Of a stretch of DNA of 43,717 nt, positions 24,445 through 32,600 are shown in pieces. The translations under genes and the position numbers were made by a program. Origin of the DNA: Bacteroidota bacterium (GTDB lineage Bacteria; Bacteroidota; Bacteroidia; Chitinophagales; Chitinophagaceae); contig JAEWBT010000028.1 in the NCBI GenBank assembly GCA_023391015.1, positions 1 to 43,717 on the forward strand. The letters are read 5' to 3'. Numbering within the stretch: the first letter of the stretch is position 1; each line of letters opens with the position of its first letter. The notes under the pieces were generated by a model. That model was not told the DNA's origin and searched no databases. It saw only the letters and a program-made list of their open reading frames with translations.

Positions 24445-25737
24445 TTACCTTCCGAAACGCAACGCTTTTCCGGGATAATAAGCCGCCGCACCCAGCTCTT
24501 CCTCGATGCGCAGCAGTTGGTTGTACTTCGCCATCCGGTCAGAGCGCGACGCCGAGCCGGTTTTGATCTGCCCACAGTTGAGCGCCACCGCCAGGTCCGC
24601 AATAGTAGCGTCTTCGGTCTCGCCGGAGCGGTGGCTCATAATGGTGTTGTAGCGGTTGAATTGGGCCATGCTCACGGCGTCAATTGTCTCGCTCAGGGAG
24701 CCAATTTGGTTCACCTTCACCAGCAGGCCGTTGGCCACGCCCTTGTCAAACCCTTCCGAAAGACGCTTAACATTGGTTACAAACAAATCGTCGCCCACCA
24801 GTTGCACACGGTCTCCCAAGGCATCGGTCAGGGCTTTCCAACCCGCCCAGTCGTCCTCGGCCATGCCGTCTTCGATAGAGGTAATGGGGTATTTTTTGCA
24901 CCAGTCCACCCAGTAGGCCACCAGCTCGTCTGACGACATTTCTTTTCCGGAACTTTTGTGGAACGTATAGCGACCGGTCTTATCGCTGTATAGCTCCGAG
25001 TTAGCCGCGTCCATCGCAATCGTTACCTGCTCGCCCGGCTTGTAGCCTGCCTTTTCAATCGCCATCAGCACCGTCTCAATCGCCTCTTCGTTGCTTTGGA
25101 TTTCCGGGGGTGCAAAACCGCCTTCGTCGCCAATGTTGGTATTCATGCCTTTGCTTTTCAGCACGGCCTTAAGGGAGTGGAAAATCTCCACGCCCCAGCG
25201 CAAGCCTTCCGAAAAAGTGGAAGCCCCAATGGGCATCACCATAAATTCCTGAAAGTCAATCTTATTATCGGCATGGGCACCGCCGTTGAGGATGTTCATC
25301 ATCGGCACGGGCAGCGTCCGCGCGTTGGTGCCGCCAATGTAGCGGTAAAGGCTCAGGCCGGTGGTTTCGGCAGCGGCATGGGCGGCGGCCATGCTCACGG
25401 CCAGAATGCCGTTGGCCCCCAGTTTAGCTTTGTTTTCCGTTCCGTCAGCTTCCCGCATCGCCGCGTCGAGGGCGCGTTGGTCGGTTACGTCCATGCCTTC
25501 GAGGGCTTCAGCAATGGTGGTATTGACGTGTTGCACGGCTTTTTCAACGCCTTTGCCCAGATATTTGGATTTGTCGCCATCGCGCAATTCTACGGCTTCG
25601 TGCTTACCGGTGGAGGCACCGGAGGGAACGGCGGCGCGGCCAAAAGCGCCGTCGGCGGTTACAACTTCGGCTTCCACGGTCGGGTTTCCGCGCGAGTCCA
25701 AGATCTGGCGGGCAAATACAGAGGCGATGATGCTCAT
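24445..25737 (-). CDS. eno: Enolase
   Basis: A 430-residue glycolytic enzyme that converts 2-phosphoglycerate to phosphoenolpyruvate, of full family length. It opens ARQILDSRGNPTVEAEV and has GRAAVPSGASTGKHEAVELRD (the mobile catalytic loop), FQEFMVMPIGA, metal ligands in TIAMDAANSE, SIEDGMAEDDW and LVGDDLFVTN, the catalytic Lys region LLVKVNQIGSLSET, and SHRSGETED. The ATG is preceded by a perfect TACTTTTG promoter element. Confidence 0.98.
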   Translation of the reverse strand: MSIIASVFARQILDSRGNPTVEAEVVTADGAFGRAAVPSGASTGKHEAVELRDGDKSKYLGKGVEKAVQHVNTTIAEALEGMDVTDQRALDAAMREADGTENKAKLGANGILAVSMAAAHAAAETTGLSLYRYIGGTNARTLPVPMMNILNGGAHADNKIDFQEFMVMPIGASTFSEGLRWGVEIFHSLKAVLKSKGMNTNIGDEGGFAPPEIQSNEEAIETVLMAIEKAGYKPGEQVTIAMDAANSELYSDKTGRYTFHKSSGKEMSSDELVAYWVDWCKKYPITSIEDGMAEDDWAGWKALTDALGDRVQLVGDDLFVTNVKRLSEGFDKGVANGLLVKVNQIGSLSETIDAVSMAQFNRYNTIMSHRSGETEDATIADLAVALNCGQIKTGSASRSDRMAKYNQLLRIEEELGAAAYYPGKALRFGR

Positions 25738-25768
25738 GAGATGGTTTTAAAAAAACGGTTTAGTGGCG

Positions 25769-25776
25769 CAAAAGTA
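25769..25776 (-). promoter_or_regulatory. TAnnTTTG promoter element of eno
   Basis: TACTTTTG on the minus strand, 32 bases before the enolase ATG at 25737, matches the Bacteroidota -7 consensus. Confidence 0.6.
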
Positions 25777-25979
25777 AGCCGGGTATGGGTGAAATTATAA
25801 TGATGGATAAAGAGGGTTTTGAGGAACGATTTGCAGACATGGGTGTTGGTAAAGACGATTGGTTTTTTTAGAGAGCGGTGATATGCCTCCTCCTCTCTGG
25901 CATTTCTGCGTGCACTGCCACGATTGCAGGCGAGCGATTTAACCATCAAAACATAGTACAAAAAACGCGTGTACAAAAA

Positions 25980-26189
25980 TTCAGAGGGTCGATGTATTAG
26001 CTTTCCATGATATAGTAACACCCAAATGCGGTTGTGCACCACCTAAATGCAGTTGTGCAACACCCAAATGCAGTGATGTAGTAGTAAAAAACGATATAGT
26101 AACATCCAAATGCGGTTGTGCAGTAGCAAAATAGGATATAGCATCACCTAAATGGGGTTGTGTACCACTTTAAAATCATGATGCACCTC
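25980..26189. repeat. 21-bp periodic array, about 10 registers (unrelated to the one at 15112)
   Basis: Units start at 25980, 26001, 26022, 26043, 26064, 26085, 26106, 26127, 26148 and 26169, exactly 21 bp apart. The commonest form is CCAAATGCGGTTGTGCACCA plus C. A second form shares the half GATATAGTAACAC. Halves are mixed between units, so neighbouring units need not match. Stop codons interrupt it, so it is not coding. It lies between the rsmF-like gene and the enolase promoter, both on the minus strand, in a 509-bp gap with no gene. Confidence 0.85.
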
Positions 26190-26198
26190 AATCACCAC

Positions 26199-26227
26199 GC
26201 CTTTAATCCGTTTATAAAGGCTTTATT
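26199..26227 (+). terminator. Possible plus-strand terminator after the 21-bp array
   Basis: A short stem GCCTTTA/TAAAGGC with a nine-base loop, followed on the plus strand by TTTATTTT. There is no T-run on the minus strand. It is weak, but if real it would end a plus-strand transcript coming from the array. Confidence 0.35.
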
Positions 26228-26246
26228 TTCCGGAAATCTCCGCCGG

Positions 26247-27602
26247 TCAATCGCCCCGCAACCGCAGCTTTAAAGGGCGCGGCAGGTAGTTATTGATGCG
26301 TCCTTTCACGGCCTTCATCCAACCCAGCCCTTGCCCTTCGTAAGCCGCCAGCAACCAGCCTTGTTGGTTGGGCGCAATGCCCGGGTCTTCGCACCGCAGG
26401 TAGCGTAAGGCTTCTTCCAACGACAGAGCTGCCACCGGCACATCCGCCGAAAGGGCTGTAGCCACTGCAAGTGCGTGGTCGGGAATCCATTCCTTTGCAC
26501 CGGGCATACCGAGGTTAATACCGGCTTTGCGCAGGTAAAGTGTTTTTTGAAACCGCGCTAAATCCTCTTCAAAAATTGCCGGGATGGCCCGGAAACTTTT
26601 GCCGTCTTCTGCCGGCAGGCACGCCCAATCTTCGCCCTGAAGCAGGTGTGCAGCTTTTTTCCACGTAGCAGCATCATGGCGTGAGCGGCCTTTCTTTTCT
26701 CTTTGGATAGATTTTCCGGAAACTTCCTTCTTGCGGAGCGCCGCCAGAAAAAACCCTTCGCCCCGCACGCGGTTGGGATAGCAGCGAAAGCCTTGTGCGC
26801 CGCTCTCCGTCTGCACTTCCACCAGCCCCCACTCTGCCGGCGGCGAAAGTGAAATTGTTTTTGCCTCGGTCTCGCGGCAAAACGCGTCTATTACCGCTTC
26901 GTCTTCGGCGAAAGAATAGGAACAGGTGGCGTAAATCAAAACGCCGCCGGGCTTGAGAGTAGGCCAGGCGTCGTGGAGAATGCGCTGCTGCCGCTGGGCG
27001 CACAATGTCACGGCTTCCAGACTCCATTCTTCCACCGCGTCGGGGTCTTTCCGGAAAAGGCCGGAACCGCTACACGGCGCATCCACCACCAGGCAGTCAA
27101 AAAAATCGGGCAACTGCGCAAAAGCCGCCGGGTCGTTGCTGCTCACCCAATGGTTGGCATATCCCCAGCGCGTGGCGTTTTCGGCTAAAATGCCGGCCCG
27201 GCTGCGAATCACTTCGTTGCTCAGCAGCAAGGCATCGGGCGGCAAAAGGGAAACCAAATGCGTGGATTTTCCACCCGGTGCGGCACATAAATCCAACACG
27301 CGCAAGCCTTTTTTTTCCGGAAATAAAGCATCAAAGGCCCAGCCGGCGAGCATGGAAGACGCTTCCTGCACATAATACGCTCCGGCGTGCCAAAGCGGGT
27401 CGAGGGCAAAAACAGGCCGCTCGGGCAGGTAGCGCCCCAGGGGCTCCCAAGGCACCTGCGATACATCTGCAAAAAGGTCGGCTCCTTTCAATGGATGCAG
27501 GCGCAAGGAAACCGGCGCGGGCTGTGCGTGGGCTTCTGTAAACGCTGTGCGGTCGTAGCCCGGCAAGCCTTCGAGGGATTGTAGAAATATTTCGGGAAGC
27601 AA
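26247..27602 (-). CDS. RsmF/NOL1-NOP2-Sun type RNA cytosine-C5 methyltransferase
   Basis: A 451-residue enzyme with the start used here. The SAM site is LDLCAAPGGKSTHL, motif IV is VVDAPCSGSGLFRKDP and motif VI YATCSYSFAEDEAV; the two Cys are the catalytic and release residues of this family. A C-terminal RsmF-type region follows (NNYLPRPLKLRLRG). It probably methylates a cytosine in 16S rRNA; the exact site is not readable. The frame extends to 28052, but that part overlaps the next gene and a simple-sequence repeat. TTG 27602, directly before LPEIFLQSLEGLPGYDR, fits the family start; ATG 27755 is the alternative. Confidence 0.85.
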   Translation of the reverse strand: MLPEIFLQSLEGLPGYDRTAFTEAHAQPAPVSLRLHPLKGADLFADVSQVPWEPLGRYLPERPVFALDPLWHAGAYYVQEASSMLAGWAFDALFPEKKGLRVLDLCAAPGGKSTHLVSLLPPDALLLSNEVIRSRAGILAENATRWGYANHWVSSNDPAAFAQLPDFFDCLVVDAPCSGSGLFRKDPDAVEEWSLEAVTLCAQRQQRILHDAWPTLKPGGVLIYATCSYSFAEDEAVIDAFCRETEAKTISLSPPAEWGLVEVQTESGAQGFRCYPNRVRGEGFFLAALRKKEVSGKSIQREKKGRSRHDAATWKKAAHLLQGEDWACLPAEDGKSFRAIPAIFEEDLARFQKTLYLRKAGINLGMPGAKEWIPDHALAVATALSADVPVAALSLEEALRYLRCEDPGIAPNQQGWLLAAYEGQGLGWMKAVKGRINNYLPRPLKLRLRGD

Positions 27603-27630
27603 GAAACAGGGATGAGGAGTGAGGGATGAG

Positions 27631-27692
27631 GAATGAGGAATATGGTAGAGGAATGAGGAATATGGTAGAGACGTTGCATGCAAAGTCTCTAC
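27631..27692. repeat. 20-bp tandem duplication followed by a palindromic element
   Basis: GAATGAGGAATATGGTAGAG occurs twice in tandem (27631-27650 and 27651-27670), within a GATGAGGA-rich stretch starting near 27611. It runs into a near-perfect palindrome at 27665-27692 (GTAGAGAC, then TTGCATGCAA, then GTCTCTAC). Palindromes of this GTAGAGAC type are scattered in many Bacteroidota genomes. The repeat lies just upstream of the methyltransferase start. Confidence 0.85.
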
Positions 27693-27780
27693 GGACGAGA
27701 AATTTGGAAAGAAAATCCAACGCCCGAAGGGCTCCAACGGCGAAGCCTCCAACATGCAGTTCCATCGCGAAGCGCCAACA

Positions 27781-28383
27781 TTAATCTTCCGCCAGAATTT
27801 CTTTCCACTCCGGACCAAACTGCAGCGCGTTGCCGCAATACAGCCGCAGGTAGAACCCCAGTTCTTCGGCGTGCCAGCTGTAAACGCCTTTGCCAAAACA
27901 AATCCGCTTGCCACCATAGGTAAAAAACAAATTGCCGTTGTGGGTGAGGGCGCGGCGCAGGGGCGCACTGTGAGCATCGCAAAACAAGTCACCGGGGCGG
28001 CAGTGCGGTGCCACGGTCTCGGTTTCCGGAAAATAATAGTGAAGTGGACCAATTCCGGCGAGGTCGAAGCTGCGCACTGTTTTCCGGAAACAGGTGGTTT
28101 GGGTCAGGGTGATGTGGGTAGCATCCACAAAAATCTTTTCGGCATGGGTGAGGCGGGCTGCCGACCGCACCAGCAGCAGCGCCGTGACGCCGGCCAGGAG
28201 CAATAGCAGGAGGATAAAAAGCGTTTCGGAAAGCAGGTAGCGCCGCGCAATGAGACCAGCCCAGAGGCCCAGCAAAACGGTGGCTTCCAGTCCCATTACA
28301 AAGCGGCTGTGCCGGTCAGCCGGCGCATGGATATCCACCCGCAGGTGTTCTTCTCCCCACTCAAACGAAAGCGCTTTCTTCAT
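27781..28383 (-). CDS. Small membrane protein of unknown function
   Basis: A 200-residue protein that I do not recognise with confidence. Residues 28-45 and 50-72 are two adjacent membrane helices (GLEATVLLGLWAGLIA; LFILLLLLLAGVTALLLV) joined by RRYLLSE. The soluble C-terminal half is beta-rich (THITLTQTTCFRKTVRSFDL; FFTYGGKRICFGKGV), resembling the bacterial PH-like domain found after a membrane pair. Two Cys-Arg motifs and several His are present, with no clear catalytic pattern. Its ATG overlaps the lipB stop (ATGA), so it is translated with lipB. Confidence 0.7.
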   Translation of the reverse strand: MKKALSFEWGEEHLRVDIHAPADRHSRFVMGLEATVLLGLWAGLIARRYLLSETLFILLLLLLAGVTALLLVRSAARLTHAEKIFVDATHITLTQTTCFRKTVRSFDLAGIGPLHYYFPETETVAPHCRPGDLFCDAHSAPLRRALTHNGNLFFTYGGKRICFGKGVYSWHAEELGFYLRLYCGNALQFGPEWKEILAED

Positions 28384-29135
28384 GCCGGCAACACACTTTC
28401 TTCGGGTTGCACAAACGGGCGCGGCACCGCCGCTATCGACAAAGCGCAGCCAAAAACGGTTTCGAACGCTTTTTGAAGCTGGATTTTTACCGCTTCGATA
28501 TCCAGCTCGTGGCCCAGTTCTCGCGCCATAGACGTAACCCCTTTATCCACAATACCGCACGGCACAATGGCATCGAAATAAGCGAGATTGGTGTTTACAT
28601 TCAGGGCCCAGCCGTGGAGCGTAAGCCAGCGGCTGCACCGCACGCCCATCGCACAGATTTTCCGGGCTTTCTGAGGATCATCTGCATCGATCCACACGCC
28701 GGTAGCGCCCGGCAGACGGTCGCCCGTGATGCCATAGGCAGCGATGGTTTGGATAATCACTTCTTCCAACTGCCGCATATACCAGCCAAGGTCAGTAGAG
28801 AATTTTTCCAGATCCAGCACCGGATAGCCCACGATCTGCCCCGGTCCGTGGTAGGTAATATCGCCACCGCGATTGGTCTTGCAAAACGTGGCTTCCAATT
28901 GGGCGAGGCGCTCGTTGTTGGCCAGCAGATGTTCTGGCTTGCCGCTCTTGCCCAGGGTGTACACGTGGGGGTGTTCGCAGAACAGCAGGTTGTGGAAAGT
29001 AGGTCTTTCCGCCGGCGGCATTTCATTTGTAGCGGCCTTCAGGTCGAGGTTTTCGCGCAGGAGACTTTCCTGGTAATCCCAGGCCGGTTGGTAGGCCACG
29101 CGCCCCAAATCCTGAAAGAAAACTTTCTGTATCAT
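28380..29135 (-). CDS. lipB: Octanoyltransferase LipB
   Basis: A 251-residue enzyme that moves octanoate from acyl carrier protein to lipoyl domains. It holds the family motifs HPHVYTLGKSG, RGGDITYHGPGQIVGYPVLDL, RLPGATGVWID, KICAMGVRCSRWLTLHGWALN (with the catalytic Lys in K-I-C-A-M-G and conserved H-G) and the catalytic Cys in IVPCGI. ATG 29135 (MIQKVFFQDLGR) is the family start; the longer frame from 29180 is not needed. TAACTTGC, close to a TAnnTTTG element, lies about 20 bases upstream. It overlaps the downstream membrane-protein gene by ATGA. Confidence 0.95.
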   Translation of the reverse strand: MIQKVFFQDLGRVAYQPAWDYQESLLRENLDLKAATNEMPPAERPTFHNLLFCEHPHVYTLGKSGKPEHLLANNERLAQLEATFCKTNRGGDITYHGPGQIVGYPVLDLEKFSTDLGWYMRQLEEVIIQTIAAYGITGDRLPGATGVWIDADDPQKARKICAMGVRCSRWLTLHGWALNVNTNLAYFDAIVPCGIVDKGVTSMARELGHELDIEAVKIQLQKAFETVFGCALSIAAVPRPFVQPEESVLPA

Positions 29136-29232
29136 TTCTTGTTTCAACACTGTGCAAGTTACGAAAAGCGACCCTGCCAAATGGCATTTTGGGCTGCTTT
29201 GAATTTACGTCTAGCTTAACAACACATCCCTT

Positions 29233-29240
29233 TACATTTG
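29233..29240 (+). promoter_or_regulatory. TAnnTTTG promoter element of the Prc/CtpA protease gene
   Basis: TACATTTG fits the consensus. It overlaps the first codons of the longest frame (TTG 29238), which rules that start out and favours ATG 29268 or 29280. Confidence 0.65.
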
Positions 29241-29267
29241 AAAGCCTCAAGCAGCCCGCTCCGCTCT

Positions 29268-31424
29268 ATGCTGGAATTCATGAAGAAAAAGATCTTAATC
29301 CCCCTCTTGATTATCGCTGCGCTCGGCGGCTTCCTGGCCTTCCGGCAAATCAGCACCGAAGGCAAAACCGTTCCCGAAACCCGCCGGCAGCTGATCCTCA
29401 GCACCATCATGAAGGCGGTGAACGAAGGTCATTATTCGCCCCGCGCGCTCGACGATTCGTTTTCGGCCCGCATCTGGAACCGCTACCTTACCCAACTGGA
29501 CTACGGCAAGCAGTATTTTACCGCGCCCGAAATCCAAAGCCTTAAAAAGTATCAGTTTGCCATCGACGACGAACTGAAAACCGGTGCCAGCACTTTTTTT
29601 GACGCTGCCGATGCCTATTTTACCAAAGGCATCGACCGCGCTGAAGGCTACGTGCAGGCGGCGTTGAAAAGTCCGTTTACGTTTACGGCCAATGATTCCA
29701 TTATGCTTCAGGGCGATAAGCTGGACTATGCCGCCAACGACGCCGCCCTGCAGGACCGCTGGCGCAAAGCCATGAAGTACCGCGTGCTCCTGAAGTACGT
29801 AGAACTGAAAGACGCGCAGGACAAAGACACCACCGGCGCAAAAAAGAAAACCGACGTGGCGCTGGAAGCAGAAGCCCGCGAGGCGATTGCCAAAAACCAG
29901 AAAACGTTTTTCCGGCGGATGCACAAATTGGACGAAGCCCAGCGCTTTGCTCTTTACGTGAACGCCATCACCGGCTCTGAAGACCCGCACACCGATTATT
30001 TCCCCCCCAAAGACAAACAGCGCTTTGACGAGGCAATGGCCGGCTCTTTTTCCGGAATTGGCGCGCAGTTGAAGGAAGAAGAAGGCAAGATTCAGATTAC
30101 GGCCATCATCCCCGGCAGCCCGTCGTGGAAGCAGGGCGAGCTGAAAGCCAACGACGAAATTATCAAAGTAGGTCAGGGAACCGCCGAGCCGGAAGATGTG
30201 CAGGGCTGGGATCTGGAAGATGTAGTGTCTAAAATCCGGGGCAAGAAAGGTACGGAAGTGCGGCTCACCGTTCGCCGTCCCGATGGCGCGCAAAAAGTAA
30301 TTCCCATTACCCGTGGCGATGTTTTGATTGAAGAAACCTTTGCCAAATCGGCCCTGATCGAAGGCAAAAACGGCCCCATTGGTTATATTACCCTTCCGGA
30401 ATTTTATGCCGACTTCACGGTTCGCAATGGTCGCCACAGCGCGCCGGACGTGGCCGTAGAGATTGAAAAGCTCAAGCAGGCCGGTGCGAAAAGCATCATT
30501 TTTGACGTACGCAACAACGGTGGCGGCTCGCTTTCGGACGTGGTAGATATTGTTGGATTTTTCATCGACAAAGGTCCTGTGGTGCAGGTCAAAAGCTCAC
30601 AGGCAGCGCCGATGACACTGCGCGACGAGCAAGGCGGCACTTTGTTTGATGGTCCGCTGATTGTGATGATCAACAACGGCAGCGCCTCGGCTTCCGAGAT
30701 TCTGGCCGCCGCCATTCAGGATTACAACCGCGGCTTGATTGTAGGCACCAATTCTTTTGGGAAGGGAACCGTACAGAAAGTGATTGGGCTGGAAGAAGTG
30801 CTGGACCCGCTGACCCGCATGAAACTGGCGGCCTCGGGCGATTTGAAAATGAACAGCTCGGGCGATCAGTCGCTGGGTGCCCTGAAGCTGACGATGCAGA
30901 AATTTTACCGCGTGAACGGCGGCTCTACCCAACTGCGCGGTGTGGCTCCGGACGTGGTGCTGCCCGATGCTTACGAGCTGCTGGATGAAATCGGCGAACG
31001 CCGCGACAAATCGGCCCTGCCCTGGGATCAGATTGCACCGCTGGCCATCCGGAAAGAAAACAAAGTAAGCAATATTCCGGCGCTGGTGTCTCGTAGCAAA
31101 GCGCGACTGGATAAAAACGAAGCCTTCCGACTGATTGAAACCAGTGCGAAGAAAATGAAAGCCCGCGAGGAAGGCAAGGCATTCCCGCTCAATGAAAAAG
31201 CCTACCGGCAAGAACTCACCGAGGCCAACGCCCTGAACAAGCGCCTGGAAGAAATTGAAAAGGCCGGAACGCCGATCAGCGTTAGCAGCCTGAAAGCGGA
31301 TGAAGTGCAAATCAACCGCGACAGCACCACGGTAAAGAAAAACGAAGACTGGCTGAAAGCCCTAAAAAAAGACGTTTACCTCTCCGAGACGGTGCAGATT
31401 ATGAACGATATGGCAGGGCGGTAA
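29268..31424 (+). CDS. Carboxy-terminal processing protease (tail-specific, S41; Prc-like)
   Basis: A 718-residue periplasmic protease. An N-terminal signal anchor (KKKILIPLLIIAALGGFLAF) precedes a helical domain of about 200 residues like the Prc N-terminal region (YLTQLDYGKQYFTAPEI; EDPHTDYFPPKD). Next come a PDZ domain (GIGAQLKEEEGKIQITAIIPG), the protease core with SIIFDVRNNGGGSL, the nucleophile in NGSASASEI and the Lys in NSFGKGTVQKV, and a long C-terminal domain (about residues 560-715) as in Prc. It trims C-termini of envelope proteins using a Ser-Lys dyad. ATG 29280 (MKKKIL) is an equally good start. A terminator follows the stop. Confidence 0.95.
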   Translation: MLEFMKKKILIPLLIIAALGGFLAFRQISTEGKTVPETRRQLILSTIMKAVNEGHYSPRALDDSFSARIWNRYLTQLDYGKQYFTAPEIQSLKKYQFAIDDELKTGASTFFDAADAYFTKGIDRAEGYVQAALKSPFTFTANDSIMLQGDKLDYAANDAALQDRWRKAMKYRVLLKYVELKDAQDKDTTGAKKKTDVALEAEAREAIAKNQKTFFRRMHKLDEAQRFALYVNAITGSEDPHTDYFPPKDKQRFDEAMAGSFSGIGAQLKEEEGKIQITAIIPGSPSWKQGELKANDEIIKVGQGTAEPEDVQGWDLEDVVSKIRGKKGTEVRLTVRRPDGAQKVIPITRGDVLIEETFAKSALIEGKNGPIGYITLPEFYADFTVRNGRHSAPDVAVEIEKLKQAGAKSIIFDVRNNGGGSLSDVVDIVGFFIDKGPVVQVKSSQAAPMTLRDEQGGTLFDGPLIVMINNGSASASEILAAAIQDYNRGLIVGTNSFGKGTVQKVIGLEEVLDPLTRMKLAASGDLKMNSSGDQSLGALKLTMQKFYRVNGGSTQLRGVAPDVVLPDAYELLDEIGERRDKSALPWDQIAPLAIRKENKVSNIPALVSRSKARLDKNEAFRLIETSAKKMKAREEGKAFPLNEKAYRQELTEANALNKRLEEIEKAGTPISVSSLKADEVQINRDSTTVKKNEDWLKALKKDVYLSETVQIMNDMAGR

Positions 31425-31457
31425 GGTTATCCGTCCTTGAAAGACATTTATAGCGAA

Positions 31458-31498
31458 ACGCCCGTTGAATTTTCCGGAATTCAGCGGGTGTTTTTTTT
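31458..31498 (+). terminator. Terminator of the Prc/CtpA protease gene
   Basis: An 11-bp stem with one G-T pair (CCCGTTGAATT with AATTCAGCGGG), the loop centred on TTCCGG, followed by eight T. Confidence 0.9.
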
Positions 31499-31720
31499 GA
31501 GCCTTCCCCTTTGTTTGGAGCAAGAAAGGAAACAATAGATAGATGTAGATGGTCTCGGAGCGACCAGATGTTTGTAGCAATTAGGATTATGTTTTCCGGG
31601 TGGTCGCTTCGCGACCTAATGTTTGTCAAGGGTCAGGGGTACCACAGCTGTTGGTTAAAGAAAAATAGTTTTTTATCGGCTTAGAATGGGTATGGTGCAT
31701 CTTGTCTTGTTATTCTCAGA

Positions 31721-31858
31721 CCCCGCCTCCGGCGGGGTAACCTTTTTCGTACGTTTATTTTGTTACCCCGCCTCCGGCGGGGTAACAAAATAAACGTACG
31801 AAAAAGCCATTACTTACAGAGCTGTACAGTAGCATCAGCGGGGTGACAAAATCAAACA
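31721..31858. repeat. Cluster of long GC-rich hairpins with a perfect 31-bp-arm palindrome
   Basis: CCCCGCC-TCC-GGCGGGG occurs at 31721-31737 and again at 31766-31782. The second copy is the tip of a perfect inverted repeat: arm 31742-31772, loop TCC, arm 31776-31806, with all 31 positions paired. A decayed piece (GCGGGGTGACAAAATCAAAC) recurs near 31838-31857. It lies in the 520-bp gap between ctp and the DUF5683 gene, which otherwise holds the ctp terminator and a GGTCGCTTCGCGACC palindrome near 31600. It could be a miniature mobile element; no transposase or target duplication is visible. Confidence 0.9.
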
Positions 31859-31929
31859 GGTGAATTTGCCTTGTTCCACTATCGGTTCTCGGGAGCGGCT
31901 GGTATATCCACTAACTCCTCCTCCCTATT

Positions 31930-31937
31930 TACCTTTG
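31930..31937 (+). promoter_or_regulatory. TAnnTTTG promoter element of the DUF5683 gene
   Basis: TACCTTTG matches the consensus exactly and ends only seven bases before the ATG at 31945, so the mRNA is probably leaderless or nearly so. Confidence 0.7.
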
Positions 31938-31944
31938 CCCCTTG

Positions 31945-32568
31945 ATGCGCTTTTTGTTTTTCGTTTTGCTGTGCTGCGGCCTCGCCGTTTCCGGTTTTGC
32001 ACAGCCCGTTCCGGATACGCTGAGCCGGGAGCCCCTGCCCGACTCGGTGCGTGATGCCGTGCGGCAGGATGCGCGCGAAGCCGGAAGCCTTCTACCCGCC
32101 GCCGATACCTCAACTGCGCGTCGCCGGCCGTTCCAGCCCATTCCTAAAAAAGCCGCGCTGTACTCAGCGCTTTTGCCCGGTGCGGGACAGGCCTACAACC
32201 GGCAGTACTGGAAGATTCCGGTGATCTATGTCGGCATCGCCGCTGCCGGTTATTTTCTGATTGACAATAACAATCAGTATCAGAAATACCGGAGCGCCTA
32301 TCTTTCATCGCTCGACCCGCTGGGCTCCGACGACCCATTGACCAAAACCTACAACTCGCAGCAACTTAAAACCCTGCAGGACGGCTACCGCCAAAACCTG
32401 GATCTGACGGTGCTTTTTTCGGCCCTTGGCTTTACGCTTCAGGTGATGGATGCGCTGGTGTTTGCCCATCTGAAAAACTTTGACGTTTCGCGCGATTTGT
32501 CGCTGAAAGTGCGCCCGGCGGTAATGCCCGGCGGCGCGGGTGTGGCCCTGGTTTTGGGCTTCCGGTAG
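31945..32568 (+). CDS. DUF5683 domain-containing protein
   Basis: A 207-residue envelope protein. Residues 1-20 are a signal peptide (MRFLFFVLLCCGLAVSGFAQ), then a Pro/Asp/Arg-rich linker to about residue 68. The conserved domain follows: KKAALYSALLPGAGQAYNRQYWKIPVIY, a short hydrophobic stretch (VGIAAAGYFLI), DNNNQYQKYRSAY and a last hydrophobic segment before KVRPAVMPGGAGVALVLGF. The family is widespread in Bacteroidota and of unknown function; the YNRQYWKIP core is typical. ATG 31945 is set by the promoter just upstream. Pcm follows 32 bp later. Confidence 0.88.
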   Translation: MRFLFFVLLCCGLAVSGFAQPVPDTLSREPLPDSVRDAVRQDAREAGSLLPAADTSTARRRPFQPIPKKAALYSALLPGAGQAYNRQYWKIPVIYVGIAAAGYFLIDNNNQYQKYRSAYLSSLDPLGSDDPLTKTYNSQQLKTLQDGYRQNLDLTVLFSALGFTLQVMDALVFAHLKNFDVSRDLSLKVRPAVMPGGAGVALVLGFR

Positions 32569-32580
32569 CCGGGGTTGTTG

Positions 32581-32588
32581 TATGTTTG
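32581..32588 (+). promoter_or_regulatory. TAnnTTTG promoter element of pcm
   Basis: TATGTTTG matches the consensus, 12 bases before the ATG at 32601. It supports that start over the longer frame from 32586. Confidence 0.6.
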
Positions 32589-32600
32589 CCCTATTCCCTC

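Noticed and set aside
26001..26189. Tandem riboswitch or attachment site at the 21-bp array
   Set aside because: No conserved aptamer structure, integrase or tRNA target is present. The signal is periodicity only.
27603..28052. N-terminal 150-codon extension of the RNA methyltransferase
   Set aside because: It overlaps the coupled membrane-protein gene in another frame and includes a simple repeat. Family members start near LPEIF.
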